64,000 bases of DNA from NCBI RefSeq assembly GCF_014196515.1, contig NZ_JACIDV010000004.1:310001-374000 (forward strand). Direction: 5' to 3'. The DNA is from Rhizobium skierniewicense (GTDB lineage: Bacteria; Pseudomonadota; Alphaproteobacteria; Rhizobiales; Rhizobiaceae). A program made the translations under genes and the position numbers. The notes under the pieces are model-generated. The model made no database searches. It saw only the letters and a program-made list of their open reading frames with translations, and had not been told where the DNA came from. Below, piece after piece: positions 17,393 through 26,260 of the stretch (position 1 is its first letter; each line of letters starts with the position of its first letter).

Positions 17393-19198
17393 ATGGAACA
17401 GGCAATGACGGATAAGGACACGACCGAAAGCAATAACACCATGACGGGCGCGGAAATCATTCTGAGAGCCCTCAAGGACAACGGCGTCGAGCATATTTTC
17501 GGTTATCCGGGTGGTTCGGTTCTGCCGATCTATGACGAGATTTTCCAGCAGGACGACATCCAGCACATCCTGGTTCGCCACGAGCAGGGTGCAGGCCACG
17601 CCGCCGAAGGCTATGCCCGCTCCACCGGAAAGGTCGGCGTGATGCTGGTAACCTCGGGTCCAGGCGTCACCAATGCGGTTACGCCGTTGCAGGATGCGTT
17701 GATGGACAGTGTTCCGCTCGTCTGCATTTCCGGGCAGGTTCCGACCACGCTGATCGGCTCCGACGCGTTCCAGGAATGCGATACGGTCGGCATTACGCGT
17801 CCGTGCACAAAGCACAATTGGCTGGTCAAGGACGTCAACGATCTGGCCGCCATCATTCATGAAGCCTTCCGCATTGCCCAGACCGGTCGTCCTGGCCCAG
17901 TCGTCGTCGATGTTCCCAAGGATGTTCAGTTCGCGACCGGCACCTACACGCCACCCTCTGCCGCGATCCAGCAGAAGAGCTACAAGCCGAAGGTCCACGG
18001 CGATATCAACGCCATCCACGCGGCCGTCGAGCTGATGTCTAAAGCCAGACGCCCGGTCTTCTATACCGGCGGCGGCGTCATCAACTCCGGCCCGGAAGCC
18101 ACGCGCCTGCTGCGTGAACTGGTTCAGCTGACCGGTTTCCCGATCACATCGACGCTGATGGGTCTTGGCTGCTATCCCGCGTCTGGCGAGAAGTGGCTGG
18201 GCATGCTGGGTATGCACGGCTCTTACGAAGCCAATATGGCCATGCACGATTGCGACGTCATGGTCTGCGTCGGCGCGCGTTTCGATGACCGTATCACGGG
18301 CCGTCTGAATGCGTTTTCGCCCAATTCCAAGAAAATCCACATCGATATCGATCCGTCTTCGATCAACAAGAACGTTCGCGTCGATGTGCCCATCATTGGC
18401 GATGTCGGCAATGTCCTGGAAGACATGGTTCGCGTTTGGCGCGCTTTGCCGAACAAACCGGAAAAGGCGCAGACGCAAGAGTGGAACGAGAGCATTACGC
18501 GCTGGCGTGCCCGCAAGTCGTTTTCCTACAAGAATTCCAAAGATGTCATCATGCCGCAATACGCGCTTGAGCGTCTGTATGCAGCATCGAAGGGCCGCGA
18601 CACATACATCACCACGGAAGTTGGCCAGCATCAGATGTGGGCGGCGCAGTTCTTCGGTTTCGAAGAGCCAAACCACTGGATGACCTCCGGCGGCCTCGGC
18701 ACCATGGGATACGGCCTGCCTGCCGCTATCGGCGTTCAGGTCGCTCATCCGGAAGCCTTGGTTATCGATATTGCCGGTGATGCGTCGATCCAGATGTGCA
18801 TTCAGGAAATGTCCTGTGCGATCCAGCATAACCTTCCGGTCAAGATCTTCATCTTGAACAACCAGTATATGGGCATGGTGCGCCAGTGGCAGCAGCTGCT
18901 GCATGGCAACCGCCTGTCCAACTCCTACACTGAAGCCATGCCTGATTTCGTCAAGCTGGCGGAAGCCTATGGTGGTGTCGGCATGTATTGCGATGATCCC
19001 AAGGAACTGGACGACAAGATTGCGGAAATGATTGCGGTCGACAAGCCTGTCATCTTCGATTGCCGCGTCGCCAATCTCGCCAACTGCTTTCCGATGATCC
19101 CGTCGGGCAAGGCGCATAACGAGATGCTGTTGCCGGACGAGGCAACCGACGAAGCCGTTGCCACCGCTATCGACGCCAAGGGCCGTCAGCTCGTCTGA
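17393..19198 (+). CDS. ilvI: Acetolactate synthase, catalytic (large) subunit
   Basis: A roughly 600-residue thiamine-diphosphate enzyme that joins two pyruvates, or pyruvate and 2-oxobutyrate, in the first shared step of valine, leucine and isoleucine synthesis. The N-terminal ThDP domain has FGYPGGSVLPIYDE and the catalytic Glu in RHEQGAGHAAEGYAR. The C-terminal domain has the ThDP motif IAGDASIQMCIQEMS ending in FILNNQYMGMVRQWQ. An ATG at 17405 is an alternative start; neither has a strong ribosome-binding site. Transcription is probably attenuated by the leader at 17230-17342. The regulatory subunit follows after 19 bases. Confidence 0.96.
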   Translation: MEQAMTDKDTTESNNTMTGAEIILRALKDNGVEHIFGYPGGSVLPIYDEIFQQDDIQHILVRHEQGAGHAAEGYARSTGKVGVMLVTSGPGVTNAVTPLQDALMDSVPLVCISGQVPTTLIGSDAFQECDTVGITRPCTKHNWLVKDVNDLAAIIHEAFRIAQTGRPGPVVVDVPKDVQFATGTYTPPSAAIQQKSYKPKVHGDINAIHAAVELMSKARRPVFYTGGGVINSGPEATRLLRELVQLTGFPITSTLMGLGCYPASGEKWLGMLGMHGSYEANMAMHDCDVMVCVGARFDDRITGRLNAFSPNSKKIHIDIDPSSINKNVRVDVPIIGDVGNVLEDMVRVWRALPNKPEKAQTQEWNESITRWRARKSFSYKNSKDVIMPQYALERLYAASKGRDTYITTEVGQHQMWAAQFFGFEEPNHWMTSGGLGTMGYGLPAAIGVQVAHPEALVIDIAGDASIQMCIQEMSCAIQHNLPVKIFILNNQYMGMVRQWQQLLHGNRLSNSYTEAMPDFVKLAEAYGGVGMYCDDPKELDDKIAEMIAVDKPVIFDCRVANLANCFPMIPSGKAHNEMLLPDEATDEAVATAIDAKGRQLV

Positions 19199-19217
19199 TC
19201 TGGAGAGGAATACGGAT

Positions 19218-19790
19218 ATGAACGCACATCTACAGCCCACCGGTTCGGCCTACTTCATTCAGAAGGAAACGGAAACCGTTGAAAACCACACGCTATCGGT
19301 CCTCGTCGCCAATGAGCCGGGCGTTCTCGCCCGCGTCATCGGCCTGTTTTCTGGTCGCGGCTACAACATCGAGAGCCTGACCGTTTCGGAAACGGAGCAC
19401 GAATCGCACCTGTCGCGCATCACGATTGTGACGCGCGGTACGCCGGGTGTGCTGGAGCAGATCAAGGCGCAGCTGGAACGGATCGTTCCGGTTCACCGCG
19501 TCGTAGATCTCACGGTTCGCGCCCGCCAGAACGGCCAGGATCGCCCGATCGAGCGTGAAGTCGCTCTCATCAAGGTGGCCGGACGTGGCGAAGACCGTGC
19601 CGAAACGCTGCGCTTGGCGGACGCTTTCCACGCCAAGGTGGTCGATGCGACACTGGAGCATTTCATCTTCGAAATCACCGGCAAGTCGTCCAAGATCGAT
19701 CAGTTCCTGACGATTATCAAACCGCTGGGCCTCATCGAAGTTTGCCGAACAGGCATTGCTGCGATGAACAGGGGACCGCAGGGGATGTAA
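19218..19790 (+). CDS. ilvH: Acetolactate synthase, regulatory (small) subunit
   Basis: A 190-residue ACT-domain subunit that gives valine feedback control to IlvI. The first ACT domain (HTLSVLVANEPGVLARVIGL, then FSGRGYNIESLTVS) is at about residues 25-100, and the second, with FEITGKSSKIDQFL, follows. The ATG at 19218 has GGAGAGGAA before it; an upstream in-frame start lies inside ilvI. Confidence 0.95.
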   Translation: MNAHLQPTGSAYFIQKETETVENHTLSVLVANEPGVLARVIGLFSGRGYNIESLTVSETEHESHLSRITIVTRGTPGVLEQIKAQLERIVPVHRVVDLTVRARQNGQDRPIEREVALIKVAGRGEDRAETLRLADAFHAKVVDATLEHFIFEITGKSSKIDQFLTIIKPLGLIEVCRTGIAAMNRGPQGM

Positions 19791-19819
19791 AATCCGCCCG
19801 ATGGATCAGTGCGAGAAAG

Positions 19820-19846
19820 CCCGCGGCTTTAGTCGCGGGTTTTTTT
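19820..19846 (+). terminator. Terminator of ilvIH
   Basis: CCCGCG and CGCGGG arms with an 8-base loop, followed by seven T residues, 30 bases after the ilvH stop. Confidence 0.9.
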
Positions 19847-19924
19847 GTCGTTATGGGTTGAGCGGGGCCTCACATGCGGACTATTTGTGAGTTGGTCAGA
19901 CAGCTGTAGCCTGAGAGTACCTCG

Positions 19925-20233
19925 TTGAAAGAAAATTTCATCATATGCGCCAGCGTCGCGATCCTGCTCGCGATTTGCCTTCAACTCGTCATGTTTATCC
20001 GACTCGCGCGCCGTAAAGACTTTGGTCCGTTATGGGAAAACGATTTGTTTTCGCAGAAAAACGACATCGCCGTGAACCGCCTCCAGCTGAAAATCCGAAT
20101 TTTTGGTGAAGAAATCAAAGCATATTTTTCGACAGTCGTTGGACGCTGCCATATCGCCATTTTTGTTGCTTTCGCTCTCACAGCGTTGGTTTTTGCCATT
20201 GCATCTGGACAAGCGCCCGAGGCAACACAATGA
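19925..20233 (+). CDS. Small membrane protein of unknown function, first of a pair
   Basis: A 102-residue protein with two predicted membrane helices, residues 5-25 (IICASVAILLAICLQLVMFI) and about 77-95. Between them lies a charged loop with RKDFGPLWENDLFSQKND. The start is TTG, with GAGAG a few bases upstream; the next ATG would cut off the first helix. The stop overlaps the start of the next gene by four bases (ATGA). I recognise no family. Both genes are visibly richer in A and T than the ilv genes beside them, which suggests later arrival. Confidence 0.6.
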   Translation: MKENFIICASVAILLAICLQLVMFIRLARRKDFGPLWENDLFSQKNDIAVNRLQLKIRIFGEEIKAYFSTVVGRCHIAIFVAFALTALVFAIASGQAPEATQ

Positions 20234-20550
20234 ACCGAAAATCAAAAGAGGCATGGGCGTTGTATTGTCGGAGTTATCTTCTAACGGTAGGGCTGTTGTT
20301 GATGGCTGGTTCCGCTTTCACACTCCACCTCGTCTCCAGCGGCTCGATCATCTTGCCTTGGTGGGGTCTCTCTTTGGTCGGCGGCTTATTGTCGGGTGGA
20401 GCAGCCCTGATCGGGGTCGGCTTGTGGGGTAGCCATGCGCGTGTAGATAAATGGGCCAACGCAGCTTCCACGCATGAAGCGAGCATCATTTTGATGATCA
20501 TATCGTATCCGGCTTATGTCGTGGTTAAAAGGTTTTACAGCACGCGATGA
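20230..20550 (+). CDS. Small membrane protein of unknown function, second of a pair
   Basis: A 106-residue protein with three likely membrane helices: SYLLTVGLLLMAGSAFTLHL, then LPWWGLSLVGGLLSGGAALI, and a shorter C-terminal one around SIILMIISYPAYVVV. The start overlaps the preceding stop, so the two are translated together and may form a complex. No catalytic motif and no known family are visible. A toxin-immunity, transporter or metal-handling role would be a guess. Confidence 0.6.
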   Translation: MNRKSKEAWALYCRSYLLTVGLLLMAGSAFTLHLVSSGSIILPWWGLSLVGGLLSGGAALIGVGLWGSHARVDKWANAASTHEASIILMIISYPAYVVVKRFYSTR

Positions 20551-20608
20551 GGCCTGATTGCCTCGCTGGCGAACCCGAATCAAAAAAGCGTTGCAAGCAA
20601 CTGAAAAA

Positions 20609-21454
20609 TCAGATCATTTCCAACGGGACTTTTGAATTCGGCGGAGGAAATTCCGCGTCGAGGGCCGTCCAGTCTTCGTCGCTGATCTCAAGCTCGCTTG
20701 CACCCCGATTTTCGGTCACGCGGTCGGGGTTTGAGGATTTCGGGATTGGCATAACACCGTCGCGCTCCAGAAGGAATGCCAGTGCGATCTGCGCAGGGGT
20801 TGCCTGATAGGCCTTGGCGATGCGGATGAGTTCGTGGTTGGAGAGAATGCGGCCTTGCTCAATGGGTGAATAGGCCATGATTGGCACGCCGTGGCTCTGA
20901 CACCAAGGTAGCAGATCGTATTCCGGCCCGCGACGGGACAGGTTGTAGAGCACCTGGTTGGCCGCACAGTTTTTGCCGCCCGGTATGGAGAAAAGGTCCT
21001 CCATATCGTCGACATCGAAATTGGAAACGCCCCAGTCCCTGATCTTTCCATCCGCCTTCAGCTTTTCAAATGCATCAACGGTTTCTTCCAACGGATACGA
21101 GCCGCGCCAGTGCAGAAGGTAGAGGTCCAGATGGTCTGTTCCCAGCCGTCTCAGACTTCTCTCGCAAGCCTTGATGGTGCCCTGAGCGGAGGCGTTGGCT
21201 GGGTGGACCTTGCTCACGAGGAAGACATCGCCACGCACAGATTTGATTGCCGTGCCAACGATCTCTTCAGAGCCTCCGTCGGCGTATGTTTCCGCCGTAT
21301 CAACCACGGCCATCCCAAGCTCAATAGCTTTGCGAATGCTGGCTATGTCCTGTGAGGCGTCGCCGGGTCGTTCGCCCATGTTCCAGGTTCCGATCCCCAA
21401 GGCGGGAATGCTCAGTCCAGAGAGGAGAGTGACCGTTGGAATGTCATCGTGCAT
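20609..21454 (-). CDS. Aldo/keto reductase
   Basis: A 281-residue NADPH-dependent oxidoreductase of the aldo/keto reductase family. It has GLSIPALGIGTWNMGE at the start, the catalytic Asp/Tyr segment VDTAETYADGGSEEIVG, catalytic Lys in FLVSKVHP, and His in LYLLHWRGSYPLEE. The C-terminal cofactor segment is MPIPKSSNPDRVTEN. GGAG lies seven bases before the ATG. It resembles small bacterial reductases of methylglyoxal or 2,5-diketogluconate; the substrate is not predictable. Confidence 0.92.
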   Translation of the reverse strand: MHDDIPTVTLLSGLSIPALGIGTWNMGERPGDASQDIASIRKAIELGMAVVDTAETYADGGSEEIVGTAIKSVRGDVFLVSKVHPANASAQGTIKACERSLRRLGTDHLDLYLLHWRGSYPLEETVDAFEKLKADGKIRDWGVSNFDVDDMEDLFSIPGGKNCAANQVLYNLSRRGPEYDLLPWCQSHGVPIMAYSPIEQGRILSNHELIRIAKAYQATPAQIALAFLLERDGVMPIPKSSNPDRVTENRGASELEISDEDWTALDAEFPPPNSKVPLEMI

Positions 21455-21669
21455 GTGATCGCTCCGGTTTTCGGCTGCCTGTGACAGTCTAACGGCGTGG
21501 GTGCCATGGTCGATCCATCAAAAGTTACGGGTATTCGGTTCTATTCCATGGTCCAGGCATTCTGCAGGGTCGCGTCGTTTTGACTATGCGGCGATCCTAT
21601 CGCAGTGCTCCATTCTTTGTCTGTTCTTTTTCAGTTGCGCTCCAGGCTCGAATCCTGCGAAGAGAGCGG

Positions 21670-22797
21670 ATGCAATTTTCACCGCAACAGGATGAAGCCC
21701 TGAAGGCTGTTTCGCGCTGGCTGAAGGAAGGCCGCACGCCGGTCTTCCGGCTGTTTGGCTATGCTGGCACGGGGAAGACGACGCTTGCGAAACATTTTGC
21801 CGAGAATGTCGATGGCGAAGTGCTGTTTGCCGCGTTCACGGGCAAGGCCGCGCAGGTCCTGCGCTCACGCGGAGCGACGAATGCCCGTACGATCCATTCG
21901 CTGATCTACCGTCCGCGCGGCGAAGAGGCGGTAGAGAATGAAGAAACGGGCAAGACATCCATCGCACCGATGTTTTCCATCAACCGCCAGAGCCCACTCG
22001 CGAAGGCGGCTCTGATTATCATTGATGAGTGCTCCATGGTGGACGAGGCGCTTGGCCGAGACCTGATGAGCTTCAGCACGCCGATTTTGGTTCTCGGTGA
22101 TCCCGGTCAGTTGCCGCCGGTATCCGGTGGCGGGTTCTTTACGGATCAGGAGCCTGATTTCCTTCTTTCGGAAATTCACCGCCAGGCAAAAGATAATCCC
22201 ATCATCCAGCTTGCCATGGACGTTCGCGAAGGTAAGGAGATCATGCGTGGTGATTATGGTTCTGCGCAGGTCATTTCCAAGAACGAGGTTACTCAAGGTC
22301 TGGTGCTGGATGCGGACCAGGTTCTGGTTGGCACCAACCGCACGCGCCGCCGTTATAACCAGCGCCTGCGTGAGCTGAAGGGCTTTAGTGCGGATTATCC
22401 GCAATCCGGCGACAAGCTCGTCTGCCTTCGCAACGATCCAGCCAAAGGATTGCTCAATGGCTCTCTCTGGCAGGTGATGAGTTCGTCGCGCGAGACCGTG
22501 AAACCGGGCATCAACCTGATGATCCGGCCAGAAGATGACGATATGGATCGCGGGGCTTCCAAGATAAAGCTTTTGAAGGCCGCGTTCGAGGAGCCGGACG
22601 CCGAGATACCATGGACGACACGCAAGCGTTACGACGAGTTCGATTACGGTTATGCGTTGACTGTTCACAAGGCTCAGGGTTCGCAGTGGAACAACGTCGT
22701 CCTGTTTGACGAAAGTTTTGCGTTCCGCGATTCTCGCGAACGGTGGCTTTACACTGCCATTACGCGTGCGGCCGAGACATTGACGATCGTTCGGTAA
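21670..22797 (+). CDS. RecD-like ATP-dependent DNA helicase
   Basis: A 375-residue superfamily 1B helicase. Walker A is FGYAGTGKTTLAKH, Walker B is ALIIIDECSMVD, motif III LVLGDPGQLPPVSG, and the C-terminal UvrD_C_2-type motif DYGYALTVHKAQGSQWNNVVL with the closing YTAITRAAETL. It lacks the long N-terminal region of RecD2 and belongs to the short RecD/TraA-like helicases found as single chromosomal genes in Rhizobiales. The ATG at 21670 has AGAGAGCGG upstream; in-frame codons before it are not family-like. Confidence 0.9.
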   Translation: MQFSPQQDEALKAVSRWLKEGRTPVFRLFGYAGTGKTTLAKHFAENVDGEVLFAAFTGKAAQVLRSRGATNARTIHSLIYRPRGEEAVENEETGKTSIAPMFSINRQSPLAKAALIIIDECSMVDEALGRDLMSFSTPILVLGDPGQLPPVSGGGFFTDQEPDFLLSEIHRQAKDNPIIQLAMDVREGKEIMRGDYGSAQVISKNEVTQGLVLDADQVLVGTNRTRRRYNQRLRELKGFSADYPQSGDKLVCLRNDPAKGLLNGSLWQVMSSSRETVKPGINLMIRPEDDDMDRGASKIKLLKAAFEEPDAEIPWTTRKRYDEFDYGYALTVHKAQGSQWNNVVLFDESFAFRDSRERWLYTAITRAAETLTIVR

Positions 22798-22873
22798 AGA
22801 CAGAAGCGCCCGACGTCATCTTGCGATGAGTGCCGGGCGCTCTGTCTTGGGATCTATACGTGAACGGCCGAGC

Positions 22874-23755
22874 TTATGGCTGAGCGTCTTGTCCCGCGTC
22901 ATTTGTGATCACGCCCAGCATGAATGCTTTGGCAACGGCCTGAAAGCGATTGTTGGCGCTGAGTTTTTCCATGATGCCGGATTCCAGATTTTGCAATTCA
23001 AGAGCCGAAAGTCCCAGCGTACGGGAAAGTCTGACCGGCGCATAGCCTTCTGCCATGAGCTCCAAACATTGCTGTTCCAACTCATTCAGCTGAACATCGT
23101 CTTGCCCATCCTGATCGAAATCGGCATCGGTCTGTGCGACATCCGTCACCAGAATGTCGCTGATCTGCTGGATTTGTCGACGCACCGTCGAGATTTCAGA
23201 GGCCAACTCGGCCTTACGCGCTGCAAGCACGTCCTGAAAGATCGTATCGGCTGCTTCCTGAGAGGGAGCATCAGTCAACTTCTGCATGATATCTTGAATA
23301 GACGCGACGGGAATGCCGATCTCGCGGCAGAAGTTGATAACGGCCATACGGTGTACATCGTGATGCGAGTAAATTCTCATCAGGCCCGCGCGGCGTGAGG
23401 AAATGATCGCTTTTTCTTCGTAAAAATGCAGTGTGCGGTGCGTAACGCCAAACATACTCGCCATGTCTGCTATTGCCACCGGCTCCGGCGGCAGCGGCGA
23501 TGGCATTGCCACGTCGGGAAGAAAGCCTTTGCAGGCAGCCTGGGGGGCAGCCCATGTCGCAGACTTTTTCGGTTCTTCCTTTTCGCGCATTGGTCTTGCT
23601 CTCCATCGCGCCTCGTTTCGCGCCCTGCCTGGAATAGACCTTCGCGATGGCAACTCCTCCTTCAGCAGCTCTTCAAGCCCTGTTTCTGAGGATGATACGT
23701 CGAAGTTGGAATGTGTGTTGAGAAGTGTCTCTGAAAAGAAATAATCGTTCGCCAT
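22874..23755 (-). CDS. MerR-type regulator with a LuxR-like C-terminal helix-turn-helix
   Basis: A 293-residue protein. The first 95 residues are low-complexity and match no family. A MerR helix-turn-helix follows, AIADMASMFGVTHRTLHFYE then RIYSHHDVHRMAVINFCREI, and after it a coiled coil of Lys/Glu/Ala/Gln (dimer helix). The C-terminus, LNELEQQCLELMAEGYAPV with LSRTLGLSALELQNLESGI, looks like a LuxR/GerE helix-turn-helix. No metal-binding cysteines are present. The start at 23755 has GGGGAT upstream; another good start, with GGAGAG, is at 23590 and would remove most of the odd N-terminus. Confidence 0.75.
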   Translation of the reverse strand: MANDYFFSETLLNTHSNFDVSSSETGLEELLKEELPSRRSIPGRARNEARWRARPMREKEEPKKSATWAAPQAACKGFLPDVAMPSPLPPEPVAIADMASMFGVTHRTLHFYEEKAIISSRRAGLMRIYSHHDVHRMAVINFCREIGIPVASIQDIMQKLTDAPSQEAADTIFQDVLAARKAELASEISTVRRQIQQISDILVTDVAQTDADFDQDGQDDVQLNELEQQCLELMAEGYAPVRLSRTLGLSALELQNLESGIMEKLSANNRFQAVAKAFMLGVITNDAGQDAQP

Positions 23756-23863
23756 AAATAAATCCCCGGACCCCAATAGCCCGGCAAACACGCAGCCACG
23801 TGTTTGGTTCCATCGATTTTAAAATATTTTTTGCATATCGCTTGCGGACGGCGTGATAGTACA

Positions 23864-23881
23864 GGAAACAGAAATGTTTCC
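23864..23881. promoter_or_regulatory. Inverted repeat between the MerR-type gene and pdxJ
   Basis: GGAAAC and GTTTCC separated by six bases, in the divergent region 26 bases before the pdxJ start. It is a possible operator, perhaps of the adjacent MerR-type regulator. Confidence 0.4.
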
Positions 23882-23906
23882 AGTCCAACGCAAGCGGTAA
23901 TCACTC

Positions 23907-24662
23907 ATGCCAGCTACACTTTCGGTCAATCTCAACGCCATCGCCATGTTGCGCAATCGCCGTGATCTGCCCTGGCCAGATGTTGCTCATTTCGGTCGTA
24001 TAGCGCTCGCGGCAGGCGCGGGAGGCTTGACGGTTCACCCGCGCCCGGACCAGCGACACATTCGGTTTTCCGATCTGCCCGTCTTGCGCGCCCTGATCGA
24101 TGATGAGTTTCCGCAGGCCGAGTTCAACATCGAGGGTTATCCATCCGAAGATTTCCTGCTTTTGTGCGAGGAAGCTCAACCCGAACAGGTCACGCTGGTG
24201 CCTGATGATCCATCGCAAGCGACCTCTGATCACGGTTGGGACTTTCGAAAGCACGCCACGTTTTTAAAAGAGACCGTGGCGCGGCTGACGGCAGGCGGTA
24301 TGCGTGTTTCGCTGTTTGCGGACGGTGATGGGGACAAGGACGCAGTTCAGCTCGCGGCGGATACGCGTGCGGCACGTATCGAGCTTTATACCGGTCCCTA
24401 TGGCGGGTGTTACGATAGTCCGGAGATGGCGCAGATATGGCTGGAAAAACTGGGTACAACTGCCGATCACGCCAAAGCTCTTGGGCTGGAGGTCAATGCC
24501 GGTCACGATCTGACCGTTGCCAACATGCCAGCACTGATTGACCGCATTCCCTATCTCAGAGAGGTTTCCATCGGCCATGGTCTCACGGCTGATGCGCTGG
24601 AGTTCGGAATGGCGGAAACGGTACGGCGTTTTTGTGGCGCCTGCGGTCAGCCTAATTCATAA
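23907..24662 (+). CDS. pdxJ: Pyridoxine 5'-phosphate synthase PdxJ
   Basis: A 251-residue TIM-barrel enzyme that closes the pyridoxine ring from aminoacetone phosphate and deoxyxylulose phosphate. Family signatures are [14 protein letters not shown] at the start, [32 protein letters not shown] and [16 protein letters not shown]. The length is typical. It is transcribed away from the MerR-type gene. Confidence 0.95.
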   Translation: MPATLSVNLNAIAMLRNRRDLPWPDVAHFGRIALAAGAGGLTVHPRPDQRHIRFSDLPVLRALIDDEFPQAEFNIEGYPSEDFLLLCEEAQPEQVTLVPDDPSQATSDHGWDFRKHATFLKETVARLTAGGMRVSLFADGDGDKDAVQLAADTRAARIELYTGPYGGCYDSPEMAQIWLEKLGTTADHAKALGLEVNAGHDLTVANMPALIDRIPYLREVSIGHGLTADALEFGMAETVRRFCGACGQPNS

Positions 24663-24740
24663 CACCCATCCATTTTTACCCTTATATTGCAGGCCGCGCA
24701 TGAACTGCGCGGCCAATTGATTCTGAGAAGGGCATTTTTC

Positions 24741-26006
24741 ATGCAGGAGCATCACGTCGTCGTTGTTGGGGGAGGCTTTGGCGGACTGCAAGTCGTTCAC
24801 GGGCTGAAGGGCGTACCGGTTCGCATCACTCTGATTGATCGCCGCAACCACCACCTGTTCCAGCCGTTGCTTTATCAGGTTGCGACCACGGCGCTTGCCA
24901 CATCCGAGATCGCCTGGCCAATCCGGCGGCTGTATCGCGACCGACCCGAAGTGACCACGCTTTTGTCGGAAGTCGGCGGCATCGATCGCCAGAAGCGGGC
25001 CGTGATTCTAAAATCCGGTGACACCATTTCCTTCGACACGCTGGTGCTCGCTACCGGTGCACGCCATGCCTATTTCGGCAATGACGCCTGGGAAAAGCAT
25101 GCGCCTGGTTTGAAGACGCTGGAGGATGCCACGACCATCCGCCGCCGCCTTCTGCTGGCTTTCGAGCGTGCCGAACTCGCGGCAACGGAAGAGGAAAAGC
25201 AGGCTCACCTGACATTTGTTGTCATTGGTGCCGGTCCGACGGGCGTCGAGATGGCGGGTATGATTGCGGAACTCGCGCACAAAGCCCTGCCACCCGAGTT
25301 TCGAAACGTCGATACGCGAAAGACGCGGGTTCTGTTGGTCGAGGCGGGACAACGGGTGCTGCCCGCTTTTACTGAAGATCTTTCCGCCTACAGCAAGCGC
25401 GCCTTGGAAAAGCTTGGCGTCGAGGTTCTGCTCGGCACTCCAGTTTCGGCCTGTACAGAAGAAGGTGTTAAGATTGGCGAGCACTTTACGCCTGCCCGCA
25501 CCATGATCTGGGCCGCCGGTGTTCAGGCGTCGCCCGCTGCAAAGTGGCTGGAGACGACAGCTGACAGGGCAGGTCGAGCGGAAGTCAGCCCGCAACTCAA
25601 CATTCCCAGTGATCCCAATATTTTTGTGATCGGTGATACGGCATCCGTTACCCAAGACAACGGAAAACCTGTGCCGGGTGTTGCGCCTGCGGCCAAGCAG
25701 CAAGGTGCTTATGTGGCCGAGGTTATTGCCGCTCGTCTTGCGGGAAAGACGGACCATCCTCCATTCCATTACCGCCACCAGGGCAATCTCGCAACGATCG
25801 GCAAAAGTGCGGCGGTCGCGGATTTTGGCAGAATCAAGCTGACAGGTGTTCTGGCATGGTGGATATGGGGCCTTGCCCATATCTATTTTCTCATTGGCAC
25901 GCGCTCACGACTTGCCGTGGCGTGGAGCTGGCTCTGGATTTATCTGAGCGGCCAGCACAGTGCGCGGTTGATTACACAGAAAGAAACGCTGAAGGACGAG
26001 GGGTGA
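24741..26006 (+). CDS. ndh: Type II NADH dehydrogenase (NDH-2)
   Basis: A 421-residue membrane-bound flavoprotein that oxidises NADH and reduces quinone without pumping protons. The first FAD-binding loop is VVVVGGGFGGLQVV, the NADH-binding loop VVIGAGPTGVEMAGMIAEL, and the FAD motif NIFVIGDTASV. The C-terminus, ending YFLIGTRSRLAVAWSWLWIYL, is the amphipathic membrane anchor usual in NDH-2. The ATG at 24741 has AAGGG eight bases upstream. Confidence 0.92.
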   Translation: MQEHHVVVVGGGFGGLQVVHGLKGVPVRITLIDRRNHHLFQPLLYQVATTALATSEIAWPIRRLYRDRPEVTTLLSEVGGIDRQKRAVILKSGDTISFDTLVLATGARHAYFGNDAWEKHAPGLKTLEDATTIRRRLLLAFERAELAATEEEKQAHLTFVVIGAGPTGVEMAGMIAELAHKALPPEFRNVDTRKTRVLLVEAGQRVLPAFTEDLSAYSKRALEKLGVEVLLGTPVSACTEEGVKIGEHFTPARTMIWAAGVQASPAAKWLETTADRAGRAEVSPQLNIPSDPNIFVIGDTASVTQDNGKPVPGVAPAAKQQGAYVAEVIAARLAGKTDHPPFHYRHQGNLATIGKSAAVADFGRIKLTGVLAWWIWGLAHIYFLIGTRSRLAVAWSWLWIYLSGQHSARLITQKETLKDEG

Positions 26007-26190
26007 GGTTGGGTCGCCGTGTGCCGTAACGATGGGAGACGGCCAAGCCGCACAGGCAAATGGGTCGTCCGTTTCAACCAAATGGATGGGTACGACATCC
26101 CCGCGCCAGGGTGAAAGGTGATTGGCCTGAGAGGACCTCGAGATACGCTCTACGCCAATCACCGCTGTCCTGCCGGAAACCTGCTCCGGC

Positions 26191-26220
26191 AGAATGTTTC
26201 CCTTTGACGAGACAACGCTC
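26191..26220. repeat. Dispersed intergenic repeat, copy 2
   Basis: A 30-base element with GTTTCCCTTTGACGAGACAAC at its core, closely resembling 15063-15091 (GTTTCCATTTAACGAGGAAAC). Just before it a hairpin has TGCCGGA and TCCGGCA arms at 26171-26191. Together they fill the convergent gap between ndh and the QorB-like gene, where no coding sequence is evident. Confidence 0.5.
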
Positions 26221-26260
26221 CGAGGCTGTCGGGCAGCCTCCGCAAGCCCTTGCAATCTCA

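Noticed and set aside
17249-19240. A 663-codon open frame on the minus strand
   Set aside because: It lies wholly antisense to ilvI, which has clear family motifs; the antisense product has a His/Asp/Arg/Gln-rich composition typical of a shadow frame.
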